Source: Clostridia bacterium (GTDB lineage Bacteria; Bacillota; Clostridia; Oscillospirales; Acutalibacteraceae). From it: DNA of 64,000 nucleotides. The stretch is taken from positions 40,031 through 104,030 of the forward strand of contig JAFQRY010000013.1 in NCBI GenBank assembly GCA_017409845.1, in the 5' to 3' direction. The notes beneath the pieces are model-generated. The model was not told where the DNA came from. It saw nothing but the letters and a program-made list of their open reading frames with translations, and did not search any database. Shown here piece after piece: positions 50,219 through 59,537 of the stretch. The translations under genes and the position numbers were made by a program. Positions within the stretch are counted from its first letter, which is position 1; the number at the start of each line of letters is the position of its first letter.

Positions 50219-52228
50219 ATGGCAAAAATGTTTTTTGATTATATAATCCACGGTGGAGATTACAACCCTGACCAATGGATAAGAACGCCCGAAATATGGG
50301 ATGAGGATATGCGTCTGATGAAGCTTGCCCATATCAACAGTGCAACGGTCGGCGTATTTTCATGGGCAACACTTGAACCTGAAGAAGGCGTTTATAATTT
50401 TGAATGGCTTGATACTATACTTGATAAAATGCATCGGAACGGTATTGCTGCAATCCTTGCCACTCCGTCGGGTGCACGGCCTGCATGGCTTGCCGAAAAA
50501 TATCCCGAAGTTTTAAGAAAAGACGAAAACGGGATACGCCGCAAATTCGGTGACAGACACAATCATTGTCTCACTTCTCCGGTTTACAGAGAAAAAGTCC
50601 GCAGCATCAACAGAATGTTAGCGGAAAGATACAAAAACCATCCCGCCCTGAAAATGTGGCACATTTCAAATGAATACAGTGGAGAATGCCGCTGTGAGCT
50701 TTGCTGCGAGGCTTTCAGAAAATGGCTCAGAGAATATTATCACAACGATATCAATGAGCTGAATTTCAAATGGTGGAACGCATTCTGGTCGCATTCCTTC
50801 AATGATTTTGACCAGATTAATCCTCCCGAAAAAAACGGAGAAGACAGTGCATCGGCTCTTAATCTTGCATGGCAGCGTTTTATAACCGACAGCCACATTT
50901 CTTTTTTTGAAAATGAGATTGCACCTCTGCGTGAAATCACTCCCCAAATACCTGTCACCACTAATTTTATGCGCAGATACAATGGCATTAATTATCAGAA
51001 ATTTGCAGAACACGTTGATCTTGTATCATGGGATAATTATCCTGCGTGGGATAAAGGTAAAAATCCCGATGAAGCACTTGAAGCAGCGTTTTTACACGAT
51101 TTTTTTCGTTCATTAAAAAACGGTCAGCCGTTTTTTCTTATGGAAAGCACACCGTCGCTGGTAAACTGGCAGGATGTCAACAAGCTCCCCAAATCGGGCA
51201 TACATGAGCTTGCATCAATCCAGGCTGTTGCACACGGTGCGGACAGCGTGCAGTATTTCCAATGGAGAAAAAGCAGAGGCGGAGACGAAAAATTTCAAGG
51301 TGCGGTTATTGACCATTGCGGACACGAAAACACAAGAGTTTTCAAAAACGTAACAAAGCTTGGAGAAGTGCTTGAAAAACTGAATTCTGTTGTCGGAAGC
51401 AAAACCGAAAGCAGAGTTGCAGTTATATATGACTGGGAAAACGGCTGGGCAGTCAATGCTTTCCGGGGTTATAACAACATCCGCAGAGATTATGTGAAGG
51501 AATGTATAAAATGGTATGCTCCGTTTTATAAGAGAGGCATCAGCGTTGATGTTATTTCGATGCAGGATGATTTTTCAAAATACGATGCCGTTATCGCACC
51601 GTTTCTTTATATGCTTAAGGACGGCACAGAAGAACGCATTGAAGAATATGTCGGAAACGGCGGTTGTTTTGTTGCAACATATCTTATGGGCATAGTCGAT
51701 ACCGATGACCTTTGCAGACTCGGCGGTTTTCCTGCAGGAAGGCTGAAGGAAGTTTTCGGTATATGGTGCGAGGAAACGGATTCTCTTCCCGAAAATATGA
51801 CGGGTAAGGCCGAATTCAACGGTAAGGACTATGAAGTGAACCATATCTGCGACATTATCCATGCAAACGGAGCAAAGATTCTGGGCGAATATAAAAGAGA
51901 TTTCTACTGCGGAATGCCCTGCGTTACTGAAAATGAATTCGGAAAAGGTAAAGCGTACTATACCGCCTTCAGAAACGACAAGGATTTCACCGATGATTTC
52001 TGCAAGATGCTTATTGATATTAATTCCATTGTACCCGATGCAGATTTTCATCACGGCGAAGATGTTTTTTTAAGAAAACGCGGCGACAACATTTTTATTA
52101 TGAACTTTGCTGACGAAGAAAGAGATATTGTAATTGACAGTAAACACGAAAATGTTATAACAAACGAAACTGTTTACGGTAAAATAACCTTGCCTGTTTG
52201 CGGTTATCTTGTAATTAAACCTTGCTGA
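50219..52228 (+). CDS. GH42 beta-galactosidase
   Basis: A 669-residue retaining beta-galactosidase, cytosolic. The N-terminal barrel begins GGDYNPDQW and includes FSWATLEPEEGVYNFEWLD and LATPSGARPAWLA; the acid/base Glu lies in WHISNEYSGECRC and the nucleophile Glu in FFLMESTPSLVNW. A Cys cluster (CRCELCC) may bind zinc, as in several GH42 enzymes. The GH42M trimerisation domain and a small C-terminal domain follow. The ATG at 50219 is preferred for AAGGAG upstream; upstream codons from 50162 lack a site. It is the last gene of the plus-strand operon, with a terminator at 52237. Confidence 0.95.
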   Translation: MAKMFFDYIIHGGDYNPDQWIRTPEIWDEDMRLMKLAHINSATVGVFSWATLEPEEGVYNFEWLDTILDKMHRNGIAAILATPSGARPAWLAEKYPEVLRKDENGIRRKFGDRHNHCLTSPVYREKVRSINRMLAERYKNHPALKMWHISNEYSGECRCELCCEAFRKWLREYYHNDINELNFKWWNAFWSHSFNDFDQINPPEKNGEDSASALNLAWQRFITDSHISFFENEIAPLREITPQIPVTTNFMRRYNGINYQKFAEHVDLVSWDNYPAWDKGKNPDEALEAAFLHDFFRSLKNGQPFFLMESTPSLVNWQDVNKLPKSGIHELASIQAVAHGADSVQYFQWRKSRGGDEKFQGAVIDHCGHENTRVFKNVTKLGEVLEKLNSVVGSKTESRVAVIYDWENGWAVNAFRGYNNIRRDYVKECIKWYAPFYKRGISVDVISMQDDFSKYDAVIAPFLYMLKDGTEERIEEYVGNGGCFVATYLMGIVDTDDLCRLGGFPAGRLKEVFGIWCEETDSLPENMTGKAEFNGKDYEVNHICDIIHANGAKILGEYKRDFYCGMPCVTENEFGKGKAYYTAFRNDKDFTDDFCKMLIDINSIVPDADFHHGEDVFLRKRGDNIFIMNFADEERDIVIDSKHENVITNETVYGKITLPVCGYLVIKPC

Positions 52229-52236
52229 AAAATAAT

Positions 52237-52275
52237 AAACCGCCTCATTGGTGTATTGCACCTTTGAGGCGGTTT
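52237..52275. terminator. Terminator after GH42, also usable by the convergent ECF gene
   Basis: AAACCGCCTCA (52237-52247) pairs with TGAGGCGGTTT (52265-52275); inner GGTG/CACC also pair. Confidence 0.8.
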
Positions 52276-52323
52276 GCTGCAATTTAAAACCAGCAATTTG
52301 CGTGTTATGTTATATTCTCATTA

Positions 52324-52866
52324 TTATTTTATGCTTCTGTTGATTATTTTTGTTTTTTCAAAAATCATAACGATTATGGGTATAATAACTATCTGGAAAG
52401 CTATTCCCGGAAGAGCATTAACAACAGCTCCTGTCCAGAATGCGGAAAAGCCGAACTTTGCAGCATCCAATCCCATACAGCAGAACTGCACAACGCCCCA
52501 TACAAGTCTGCCTGCAATCATTGACAACACAAGAGAAACATAAATGTTAATCTTCTTTTTTGGGAGTACGCGGTACAAAAAACCTGACATAAGTCCGTAA
52601 ACGGCCAGTTCAAATGCCATAGCAAAAGCTTTCGGGAATAAGGTTGGCATACCGAGGATGAATGAGCGAAGCAAGGGTGCTGCGGCACCTATAATAAAGC
52701 CCCAAGGTGCTCCGCAGAAATATCCGCAAAGAATTACGGGAATATGCATCGGACACAGCATTGAGCCTATCTGAGGGATCTGTCCTGTTAAAAAGGGCAT
52801 TACAAAAGCAAGTGCAAGAAACATTGCCGCGAATGTAAGGTTAAGAGTGGTGCTTTGTTTTTTCAT
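52324..52866 (-). CDS. ECF transporter S component
   Basis: A 180-residue membrane protein with six hydrophobic segments. The N-terminal LTFAAMFLALAFVMPFLTG and the CPMHIPVILCGYFCG block are typical of substrate-capture subunits that work with EcfA/EcfT to import vitamins. The vitamin is not clear; ThiW-, CblT- and FolT-like subgroups are alternatives. No EcfAT genes are nearby, so it is a solitary S component that shares a central module. The ATG at 52866 follows AAAGGACT. It has its own promoter and a 140-base leader with a hairpin. Confidence 0.82.
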   Translation of the reverse strand: MKKQSTTLNLTFAAMFLALAFVMPFLTGQIPQIGSMLCPMHIPVILCGYFCGAPWGFIIGAAAPLLRSFILGMPTLFPKAFAMAFELAVYGLMSGFLYRVLPKKKINIYVSLVLSMIAGRLVWGVVQFCCMGLDAAKFGFSAFWTGAVVNALPGIAFQIVIIPIIVMIFEKTKIINRSIK

Positions 52867-53000
52867 AGGAAGTCCTTTCTTTTTGCAAACTAAAAGAAAG
52901 CGCTGTTATCTCTTCTGAGAAAACAACACCTTCACAGTATCGCATAATTAATAAAATTAAAATTAAAGAACTTCTGTTCCGTTCATTATTCTTCTGAATA
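52867..53000 (-). other. 5' leader of the ECF S gene with hairpin
   Basis: About 130 bases lie between the promoter and the start. On the minus strand a stem forms from CTTGTTATTC-type bases near 52985-53005 (core GTTATTC/GAATAAT around AGAA), followed by an AT-rich stretch and a second weak stem. No known riboswitch class was recognised by eye. Confidence 0.4.
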
Positions 53001-53008
53001 ACGAAACT

Positions 53009-53037
53009 ATTGTATCACCTGAAAAGCTTTATTTCAA
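53009..53037 (-). promoter_or_regulatory. Sigma-A promoter of the ECF S gene
   Basis: On the minus strand TTGAAA (53032-53037), 17 bases, TACAAT (53009-53014). The -35 box overlaps the end of the DUF3842 gene. Confidence 0.65.
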
Positions 53038-53448
53038 GTGGTTGTTTATAATTTCTTCAAGTTTCGACAAAGCATCATCAATCAGCATGGAGAATGTTTG
53101 TTTTGTAATACCCGCAACAAGATTTTCACATTTATTTATCGGTATGAGAATACGAACGGCATTGCTCTGGCCGACAGCACTTGCTGCTTCGGGCGTTATT
53201 TCGCCAAGTAAAGCATCGGCAATAACAATTCCGATAGGTCCGATTATAACATCTGCTTTTTTGCAGGCAACGAGTATTGGGTTTTCACCGGTTGCTGCTT
53301 TTTTTGCACCTGCTTTGACCATTGCGGTTGTTGCTGCGGCATTTGTGCCGACTGCGGTTAAATCAATATCGGGATATTTGCCGATAACCGTTTTTATTAT
53401 CTGGCCTCCGAGTTGACCGCCTTGACCGTCTATTACAAGTATGTTCAT
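53029..53448 (-). CDS. DUF3842 family protein
   Basis: A 139-residue cytosolic protein. It begins with MNILVIDGQGGQLGGQIIK, a Rossmann-type nucleotide loop, followed by AVGTNAAATTAMVKAGA and the Gly/Ala-rich IIGPIGIVIADALLGEITP, as in DUF3842. The function is unknown; it is common in Clostridia. The ATG at 53448 is chosen over one six bases earlier because GGAG is correctly spaced. Its tail holds the -35 of the ECF promoter. Confidence 0.85.
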   Translation of the reverse strand: MNILVIDGQGGQLGGQIIKTVIGKYPDIDLTAVGTNAAATTAMVKAGAKKAATGENPILVACKKADVIIGPIGIVIADALLGEITPEAASAVGQSNAVRILIPINKCENLVAGITKQTFSMLIDDALSKLEEIINNHLK

Positions 53449-53595
53449 AAACATTCTCCTCTTACTATTTGATAAAACTGATTATATCACATCGGTATTA
53501 CAAATTTCCCATCAACTGATAACCGTAAACCGGTAGTATTATATATTCAGATCAAAAGGGTTTGAACAGGTTTATTTACCCGTTCAAGCTTATTT

Positions 53596-54306
53596 TTAAT
53601 ATCCGTTTATATCTTTTCTCTGCATGGCACCGAGGATTTTGCTTCTCACATCTCCGTATTTCTTTTCGAGCGAGCTGAGCATTTCTTTGACCTCCTGCCT
53701 TTCGGTGTTGCCGTCGGCAGGACATTTGCTTTTAACTGTCGGAAGGTCTTCTTTTCTGACAACTCTTGCACAGTCGCTCTCTCTTGCGAATATCATGGGT
53801 CTGATCATGTAGATATCCTTGCGTGAGAGATAGGTGACGGGCATGAAGCAGTCAAGTGTGCCGCCGTTGAAAAGATTCATAACAAAGGTTTCGGCAAGGT
53901 CGTCGAGATGATGTCCGAGAGCGATTTTATTGCAGCCTGCCGCCTTTGCGGCATCGTGGAGTGCACCTCTTCTCATTCTTGCACACAGACTGCAGGGGTT
54001 GCTCTCTTTTCTTATGTCAAAAATAACCTCGGCAAGCTGAGTCCTTTTTATAATGTATTCAACATCAAGCTTTTTGCAGAGCTCTTCTATTTCGGAGTAA
54101 TCCGCGTCAACTCCGCCGAAACGAGGGTCGAGAGTGATTGCAACTATCTCAAATTTTTCGGGATAAAACCTGCGGAGATTTGCCATGCCTGCAAGCAGTG
54201 CCATGGAATCCTTGCCGCCCGAAACTCCGATTGCAATGCGGTCGCCCTCTTTTATCATTTCATATTGCTGACACGCAGCTCTCATATGACTCAAAAGTTT
54301 TTGCAT
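53596..54306 (-). CDS. TtcA/TtuA-like tRNA thiolation enzyme
   Basis: A 236-residue PP-loop ATPase that adds sulfur to tRNA. The PP-loop is GVSGGKDSMALL (about 28-39). Cys pairs for an Fe-S cluster or sulfur transfer are in NPCSLCARMRRGAL (about 107-113). The LGHHLDDLAETF block is typical of TtcA. The C-terminal SKCPADGNTERQEV segment is a family tail. It is likely 2-thiocytidine synthesis, although TtuA-type 2-thiouridine chemistry cannot be excluded. It lies nine bases downstream of ymdB on the minus strand. Confidence 0.85.
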   Translation of the reverse strand: MQKLLSHMRAACQQYEMIKEGDRIAIGVSGGKDSMALLAGMANLRRFYPEKFEIVAITLDPRFGGVDADYSEIEELCKKLDVEYIIKRTQLAEVIFDIRKESNPCSLCARMRRGALHDAAKAAGCNKIALGHHLDDLAETFVMNLFNGGTLDCFMPVTYLSRKDIYMIRPMIFARESDCARVVRKEDLPTVKSKCPADGNTERQEVKEMLSSLEKKYGDVRSKILGAMQRKDINGY

Positions 54307-54315
54307 ATCAATACC

Positions 54316-55086
54316 TTACTCTATAACAACAGGCTCAACGCTGATGGCTTTGCCCGTTTTGTTGTCAAATTCAAAAATGCAGCCGTTCATAAAGCAGTTG
54401 CCTTCGGCAGTATCAAATCTTGCAGGCATTCCCGTGCGGAGCCACTCAATTGAAATTTCGGGCTTTACGCCGAGAACGGATTGCTTGGGACCTGTCATTC
54501 CGATGTCGGAGATATATGCCGTGCCCTTCGGAAGAAGCTGTGCATCGTTTGTCATAACATGGGTGTGGGTGCCGAAAACGGCGGAAACCCTGCCGTCAAG
54601 ATAAAAGCCCATTGCTCTTTTTTCTGCCGATGCTTCCGCATGAAAATCAACAAGAATTATCCTGCAGTCCGAAAGCTTCGGGAGAATTTCGTCAACGGCG
54701 GTGAAAGGATTATCGCAGTTATCCATATAAACGTTGCCCGAAAGGTTGATTATTCCGATCTTTGCAAAACCCATGTCAACGGTTGACCAGCCTTTGCCGG
54801 GGTTGCTTTTATGAAAGTTTGCAGGGCGGATGATGTCGTCACGCTCATCAAGCATTTCGTAAAATTCACGGCGGCGGTAAACATGGTTGCCCGTGGTTAT
54901 AAAGTCAACTCCGCTGTCAAAAAGATATTGAGCTGAAAACGGAGTGATGCCGTTGCCGACGGCGGAATTTTCACCGTTGGCAATGCAAAGGTCGATATTT
55001 TTTAATTTTTTATAGGCGGGCAGAATGCTGCGAAGGAATTCACAGCCTTTTGCGGAAACAACATCGCCGATAACGAGAATATTCAT
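54316..55086 (-). CDS. ymdB: YmdB-family metallophosphoesterase
   Basis: A 256-residue metal-dependent phosphodiesterase (2',3'-cyclic nucleotide type in Bacillus). Motifs: NILVIGDVVSAKGCEFL, NGENSAVGNGIT, TGNHVYRRREF, VDFHAEASAEK and GTHTHVMTNDAQ, then ISDIGMTGPKQSVLG, all in order. The ATG at 55086 is chosen over the GTG nine bases earlier because AAGGTGA fits. It follows rny across a terminator, the conserved rny-ymdB arrangement of Firmicutes, and precedes the ttcA-like gene. Confidence 0.93.
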   Translation of the reverse strand: MNILVIGDVVSAKGCEFLRSILPAYKKLKNIDLCIANGENSAVGNGITPFSAQYLFDSGVDFITTGNHVYRRREFYEMLDERDDIIRPANFHKSNPGKGWSTVDMGFAKIGIINLSGNVYMDNCDNPFTAVDEILPKLSDCRIILVDFHAEASAEKRAMGFYLDGRVSAVFGTHTHVMTNDAQLLPKGTAYISDIGMTGPKQSVLGVKPEISIEWLRTGMPARFDTAEGNCFMNGCIFEFDNKTGKAISVEPVVIE

Positions 55087-55101
55087 AATAATCACCTTAA
55101 A

Positions 55102-55132
55102 AAAAGGGACTGCAGAAGCCGCAGTCCCTTTT
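55102..55132 (-). terminator. Terminator between rny and ymdB
   Basis: AAAAGGGACTGC pairs with GCAGTCCCTTTT; on the minus strand a TTTTTTT run precedes the ymdB ribosome site. Confidence 0.8.
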
Positions 55133-55210
55133 AAGTTTGTTTTTGAAACGCCAAACTGCTGTGGGCATATGCCCTGCCTTAAATATGTTTATATTCCGGC
55201 TTCTTTATCA

Positions 55211-56767
55211 TTATTTAGCGTAGTCAATTGTTCTGCTTTCTCTTATGATGTTAACCTTGATCTGACCGGGATATTCCATGCTTTCCTCAATCTTCTTGGC
55301 AACATCTCTTGCGAGAAGAACCATTTTATCGTCGTTGATAACCTCGGGCTTAACCATGATACGAACCTCACGGCCTGCCTGAATTGCGAACGAACGGTCA
55401 ACACCTTCAAAGGATTCTGCGATTTCTTCAAGCTTCTGAAGACGCTTGATATAGTTCTGAACATCCTCGCGTCTTGCACCGGGTCTTGCGGCTGAAATGG
55501 CATCCGCTGCCTGAACAAGGATTGCGGTGATGGTTTTTGCTTCAACATCGCCGTGATGAGCCTTGATGGCGTGAAGAATGTTATCGTTTTCTTTGTATTT
55601 CTTAGCAAAGTCAACACCGAGGTCAACATGCGAGCCTTCCATTTCATGGTCAAGAGCCTTACCGATATCGTGAAGAAGACCTGCTCTTTTTGCGGTTCTG
55701 ACATCGGTGCCAAGTTCCGAAGCCATAAGACCTGCAATGTAGGAAACTTCAAGGGAGTGGTTAAGAACATTCTGACCGTAGCTTGTGCGGTATCTGAGCT
55801 TACCGATAAGCTTGACGATTTCGGGATGAACGTTGTTGACTCCTGCATCAATGAGTGCATGCTCACCGGTCTGCTTGATGGTTGCTTCAACCTCACGCTT
55901 TGCCTTGTCATACATCTCTTCGATTCTTGCAGGATGAATTCTGCCGTCTGCAATGAGCTTTTCGAGAGTGAGTCTTGCGATTTCTCTGCGGACGGGGTCG
56001 AAGCTTGAAACCGTAATAGCTTCGGGTGTATCGTCAATGATAAGGTCAACACCTGTTATCATTTCAAGAGTTCTTACGTTTCTGCCTTCACGGCCGATAA
56101 TGCGGCCCTTCATTTCATCGTTGGGAAGACCGACAACCGAAACGGTGGCTTCCGCAACATGGTCTGCAGCACAGCGCTGGATTGCGGTGGTGATGATTTC
56201 TCTTGCAAGAGAATCTGCCTCATCCTTTGCCTTCTGCTCGATTTCCTGAATCTTGACTGCTTTTTCATGGTTGAGGTCTTCGTCGAGAACATTGAGGATG
56301 TATTCCTTGGCCTGTTCTTTGGTGAAGCCTGAAATTCTTTCGAGCATGTCAAACTGACTTTTCTTTATGCTCTCAATTTCTTCAAGACGCTCGTCTGCTG
56401 CTTTGATTTTGCTGTTGAGAAGCTCGTCTTTCTTTTCAAGGTTGTCGCTCTTTTTATCGAGTGTTTCTTCCTTCTGGGTTATGCGGCGCTCCATTCTCTG
56501 AACTTCGTTGCGCCTTTCGCGAAGCTCTTTTTCGGTTTCGGTTCTTTGCTTGTGGATTTCATCCTTTGCTTCAAGGATGGTTTCTTTTTTCTTTGCTTCT
56601 GCAGCTGCGATGGCATCGCTGATGATTTTGTTTGCTTCCTGCTCAGCTGAGCCGATTGCTGCTTCGGCAACCTTTTTCCTATGTAAACCGCCGAGCACAA
56701 AGCCGAGAGCAATACCTGCAGCAAGTGCAACAACAGCGGCAATAAGAATTATGATCCAATTATCCAA
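55211..56767 (-). CDS. rny: Ribonuclease Y
   Basis: Membrane-anchored endoribonuclease that initiates mRNA decay, 518 residues. The N-terminal helix is [20 protein letters not shown] (about 4-24), then a long coiled coil (about 40-190), a KH domain with [15 protein letters not shown], and the HD domain with the metal pair in [19 protein letters not shown] and [10 protein letters not shown]. The start is TTG at 56767 because AAAGGAGG lies ten bases upstream; an in-frame ATG-like extension from 56824 lacks one. The rny-ymdB arrangement is conserved in Firmicutes. Confidence 0.96.
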   Translation of the reverse strand: MDNWIIILIAAVVALAAGIALGFVLGGLHRKKVAEAAIGSAEQEANKIISDAIAAAEAKKKETILEAKDEIHKQRTETEKELRERRNEVQRMERRITQKEETLDKKSDNLEKKDELLNSKIKAADERLEEIESIKKSQFDMLERISGFTKEQAKEYILNVLDEDLNHEKAVKIQEIEQKAKDEADSLAREIITTAIQRCAADHVAEATVSVVGLPNDEMKGRIIGREGRNVRTLEMITGVDLIIDDTPEAITVSSFDPVRREIARLTLEKLIADGRIHPARIEEMYDKAKREVEATIKQTGEHALIDAGVNNVHPEIVKLIGKLRYRTSYGQNVLNHSLEVSYIAGLMASELGTDVRTAKRAGLLHDIGKALDHEMEGSHVDLGVDFAKKYKENDNILHAIKAHHGDVEAKTITAILVQAADAISAARPGARREDVQNYIKRLQKLEEIAESFEGVDRSFAIQAGREVRIMVKPEVINDDKMVLLARDVAKKIEESMEYPGQIKVNIIRESRTIDYAK

Positions 56768-56968
56768 ATCTGCTTTTACCTCCTTTTCTTTCGGATTTGG
56801 TGACTTTTCCTTGCGGAAAGTCAATATAGAAAATTACCGAAAAATCAACCAATGGTGTATCGGAGCGGTAAACCGCTCAACTTGGCACAAAATAACACCA
56901 TTGTATTAATAGTATACTTTTAAAAGGATATTGTCAAGTTTTTTATTGATTATTTATTAAAATTTCTA

Positions 56969-56997
56969 TTGACTTTGCAGAAACGGAGTGATAATAT
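56969..56997 (+). promoter_or_regulatory. Promoter of the T-box-thrS transcript
   Basis: TTGACT (56969-56974), 17 bases, TAATAT (56992-56997). Confidence 0.7.
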
Positions 56998-57003
56998 ATT
57001 TGT

Positions 57004-57248
57004 AACATCACAAATCGTTGAAGCAGAAGGCTGTTTGCAGCAGGTTTTTATCAGAGAGCCGCCTCACGGGCTGAAAGGGCGGTAAATTCCGGCAATCAGC
57101 TACCGCCTGCCGAGTGCCGCCGTATTCAAGGCGTGCCGTATCAGCTGCGTTAAAGCTGTCGAGAGCCGATTTTTCAGGTCGGAATTACGGGTGGAACCGT
57201 GGAGTATATTATGCTTCATCCTGTTTTTTGCAGGATGGAGCTTTTTTG
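57004..57248 (+). promoter_or_regulatory. T-box leader of thrS
   Basis: A tRNA-sensing leader of about 245 bases. The conserved T-box GGGTGGAACCGTGG is at 57189-57202 and is followed by a terminator. A candidate Thr specifier ACC lies at 57102-57104 within the stem I region (57040-57120). Uncharged tRNA-Thr should favour read-through into thrS. An array of small hairpins separates it from the gene. Confidence 0.88.
57213..57248 (+). terminator. T-box terminator
   Basis: CTTCATCCTG pairs with CAGGATGGAG around a T-rich loop, then TTTTTTG. Confidence 0.88.
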
Positions 57249-57254
57249 TTTACC

Positions 57255-57417
57255 CTCGCTTTGCTCGGGCGAGTGATATTCGCCTGACGGCGAGTGAAAT
57301 ATTGCTTTGCAATGTGATATTTTCTGCGAAAGTGATATATTCCTTACGGAATGTTAAGGATAGGCTCCGCCTATGACGGATTTTATATTGTAACGCAATA
57401 TTAGTCCTGACCGCAGG
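57255..57417 (+). repeat. Array of eight small hairpins with GTGATAT spacers
   Basis: Stem arms CTCGC/GCGAG, TCGCC/GGCGA, ATTGC/GCAAT, TTTC/GAAA, ATTCC/GGAAT, ATAGGC/GCCTAT, ATATTG/CAATAT and CCTG/CAGG follow one another at roughly 20-base steps. Four or five are separated by GTGATAT-type linkers. It has no ribosome site or credible frame. Such hairpin strings are known as interspersed repeats in gut Clostridia (from memory). It lies in the thrS leader after the T-box terminator. Confidence 0.75.
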
Positions 57418-57474
57418 GCGGGAGAATGCTTCCGACATTTTTAAACTTATAAACTAAGAAAGGATTTGATAAAT

Positions 57475-59421
57475 ATGATTAATGTTACTCTCAAAGGCGG
57501 CGTTATCAAGGAATTTGAAAACGGAACAACCGCTATGGAAATCGCAAAGAGTCTCGGCATGGGACTTTATAAGGCAGCCTGCGTGTGCAGAATCGACGGC
57601 GTTGTATGCGACCTGAGAACGGCTCTTGATAAGGACTGCGAGCTTGAAATTCTCACATTTGACGATGCAGACGGCAAGTGGGCACTCCGCCACACCGCAT
57701 CACACATTCTTGCTCAGGCTGTAAAAAGACTTTATCCGAATGCAAAGCTTGCAATCGGTCCTGCTATCGAAAACGGCTTCTACTACGATTTTGATGTTGA
57801 TGTGCCCTTCACTCCCGAGGTTCTTGAAAAAATCGAGGCAGAGATGAAGAAAATCGTCAAGGAAGGTCTTCCTCTTGAAAAATATGAGCTTGACCCCGAG
57901 GATGCAATAAAGATGATGGAAGAGAGAGGCGAAACCTTCAAGGTTGAGCTTATCAAAGAGCATTCCGACAAGGGCGAAAAGATTTCGTTCTATAAGCAGG
58001 GCGAGTTTGACGAGCTTTGTGCAGGTCCTCATATTCCCGACACAAGCAGAGTGAAGGCATTCAAGCTTACCTCATGCACGGGTGCATACTGGAGAGGCGA
58101 CTCCAACAACAAGATGCTCCAGAGAGTTTACGGCACCGCTTTCACAAAGAAAGAGGACCTTGAAGCTCATCTTGAAGCAATCGAAGAGGCGAAGAAGCGT
58201 GACCACAACAAAATCGGCAGAGAGCTCGGCTACTTCACAACCGTTGAATCAATCGGTCAGGGTCTTCCCATTCTTATGCCCAAGGGTGCAAGAGTTGTTC
58301 AGCTCCTTCAGAGATGGGTTGAAGATGTTGAGCAGGCAAACGGCTATCTTCTCACAAAAACTCCCCTCATGGCAAAGAGAGATCTTTACAGAATTTCGGG
58401 TCACTGGGATCACTACCGTGACGGTATGTTCATTCTCGGCGATCCTGACGACGAAGAGAAGGAATGCCTTGCACTGCGCCCCATGACCTGCCCCTTCCAG
58501 TATCAGGTTTATCTCAATGCGGCAAGAAGCTACCGTGACCTTCCCATGCGTCTTGGTGAAACCTCAACTCTTTTCCGTAATGAGGATTCGGGCGAAATGC
58601 ACGGTCTTATCCGTGTTCGTCAGTTCACTATTTCAGAAGGACATCTTGTTCTCCGTCCCGACCAGCTTGAAGAAGAATTCAAGGGCTGCCTGAGCCTTTG
58701 TAAATATTTCCTCGGCACAGTCGGCATGCTTGACAACTGCACCTTCCGTTTCTCGCAGTGGGATCCCAAAAACACAGCCAAGTATGAAGGAACTCCCGAG
58801 CAGTGGAATGCTGCTCAGGAAACAATGGGCAAAATTCTTGACAACCTCGGGGTAGACTACGAAATCGGCATTGACGAAGCTGCATTCTACGGTCCCAAGC
58901 TTGACATTCAGTATAAGAATGTTTTCGGCAAAGAGGATACAATTGTTACAATTCAGATTGATATGCTTCTTGCAGAGAAATTCGGCATGTATTATGTTGA
59001 TACCGACGGACAGAAGAAGCTTCCCTATATCATCCACAGAACAAGCCTCGGCTGCTACGAAAGAACACTTGCATATATCCTTGAAACATTCGCAGGTGCA
59101 CTTCCTCTCTGGCTCTCACCCGAGCAGGTAAGACTTCTTCCCATTGCAGACCGTCACCATGCATATGCAAAGGAAGTTGCCGCAAAACTCGAATCAATGG
59201 GCATGAGAGTTTCTGTTGACGACAGAAGCGAAAAGATCGGATATAAAATCCGTGAAGCACAGCTTGAAAAGCTTCCCTATATGCTTCTTGTGGGCGATAA
59301 GGAAATTGAAGACGGTGCGGTTTCTGTCCGTAAGAGAGGCGAAGGCGATATCGGTGCAAAGAGCGTTGATGAATTCATTGCATCCGCACTCGCAGACATC
59401 GCAAGCAAAAAGATCTGGTAA
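57475..59421 (+). CDS. thrS: Threonyl-tRNA synthetase
   Basis: Charges tRNA-Thr. The 648 residues have the TGS domain (1-62), the editing domain with HTASHILAQA (H73 and H77) and the later CAGPHIPDTS block, then the class II core: motif 2 LGETSTLFRNEDSGEMHGLIRVR, and motif 3 near HRTSLGCYERTLAYILE, and the anticodon-binding domain with DRHHAYA. The ATG at 57475 is preferred because AAGGA is 11 bases upstream; the in-frame TTG at 57466 overlaps the ribosome site. Controlled by the T-box leader. Confidence 0.98.
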   Translation: MINVTLKGGVIKEFENGTTAMEIAKSLGMGLYKAACVCRIDGVVCDLRTALDKDCELEILTFDDADGKWALRHTASHILAQAVKRLYPNAKLAIGPAIENGFYYDFDVDVPFTPEVLEKIEAEMKKIVKEGLPLEKYELDPEDAIKMMEERGETFKVELIKEHSDKGEKISFYKQGEFDELCAGPHIPDTSRVKAFKLTSCTGAYWRGDSNNKMLQRVYGTAFTKKEDLEAHLEAIEEAKKRDHNKIGRELGYFTTVESIGQGLPILMPKGARVVQLLQRWVEDVEQANGYLLTKTPLMAKRDLYRISGHWDHYRDGMFILGDPDDEEKECLALRPMTCPFQYQVYLNAARSYRDLPMRLGETSTLFRNEDSGEMHGLIRVRQFTISEGHLVLRPDQLEEEFKGCLSLCKYFLGTVGMLDNCTFRFSQWDPKNTAKYEGTPEQWNAAQETMGKILDNLGVDYEIGIDEAAFYGPKLDIQYKNVFGKEDTIVTIQIDMLLAEKFGMYYVDTDGQKKLPYIIHRTSLGCYERTLAYILETFAGALPLWLSPEQVRLLPIADRHHAYAKEVAAKLESMGMRVSVDDRSEKIGYKIREAQLEKLPYMLLVGDKEIEDGAVSVRKRGEGDIGAKSVDEFIASALADIASKKIW

Positions 59422-59432
59422 AATTTTAACGG

Positions 59433-59468
59433 TTCGGGTACATGCGTTGCGTGTACCCGAATTTTTTT
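59433..59468 (+). terminator. Terminator of thrS
   Basis: TTCGGGTACA pairs with TGTACCCGAA, then TTTTTTT. Confidence 0.9.
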
Positions 59469-59537
59469 ATAAAACTATAGATTTTGCGTTTTGTTAGTGG
59501 TATAATATATAATCAATGTGTTTGAATGGATTTTATT

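Noticed and set aside
55243-56052. 269-codon frame within rny in another frame
   Set aside because: Shadow of the RNase Y coding sequence; Ser/Pro/Arg-rich and without start signals.
57250-57438. 62-codon minus-strand frame before thrS
   Set aside because: It only reflects the hairpin array and has no start signals.
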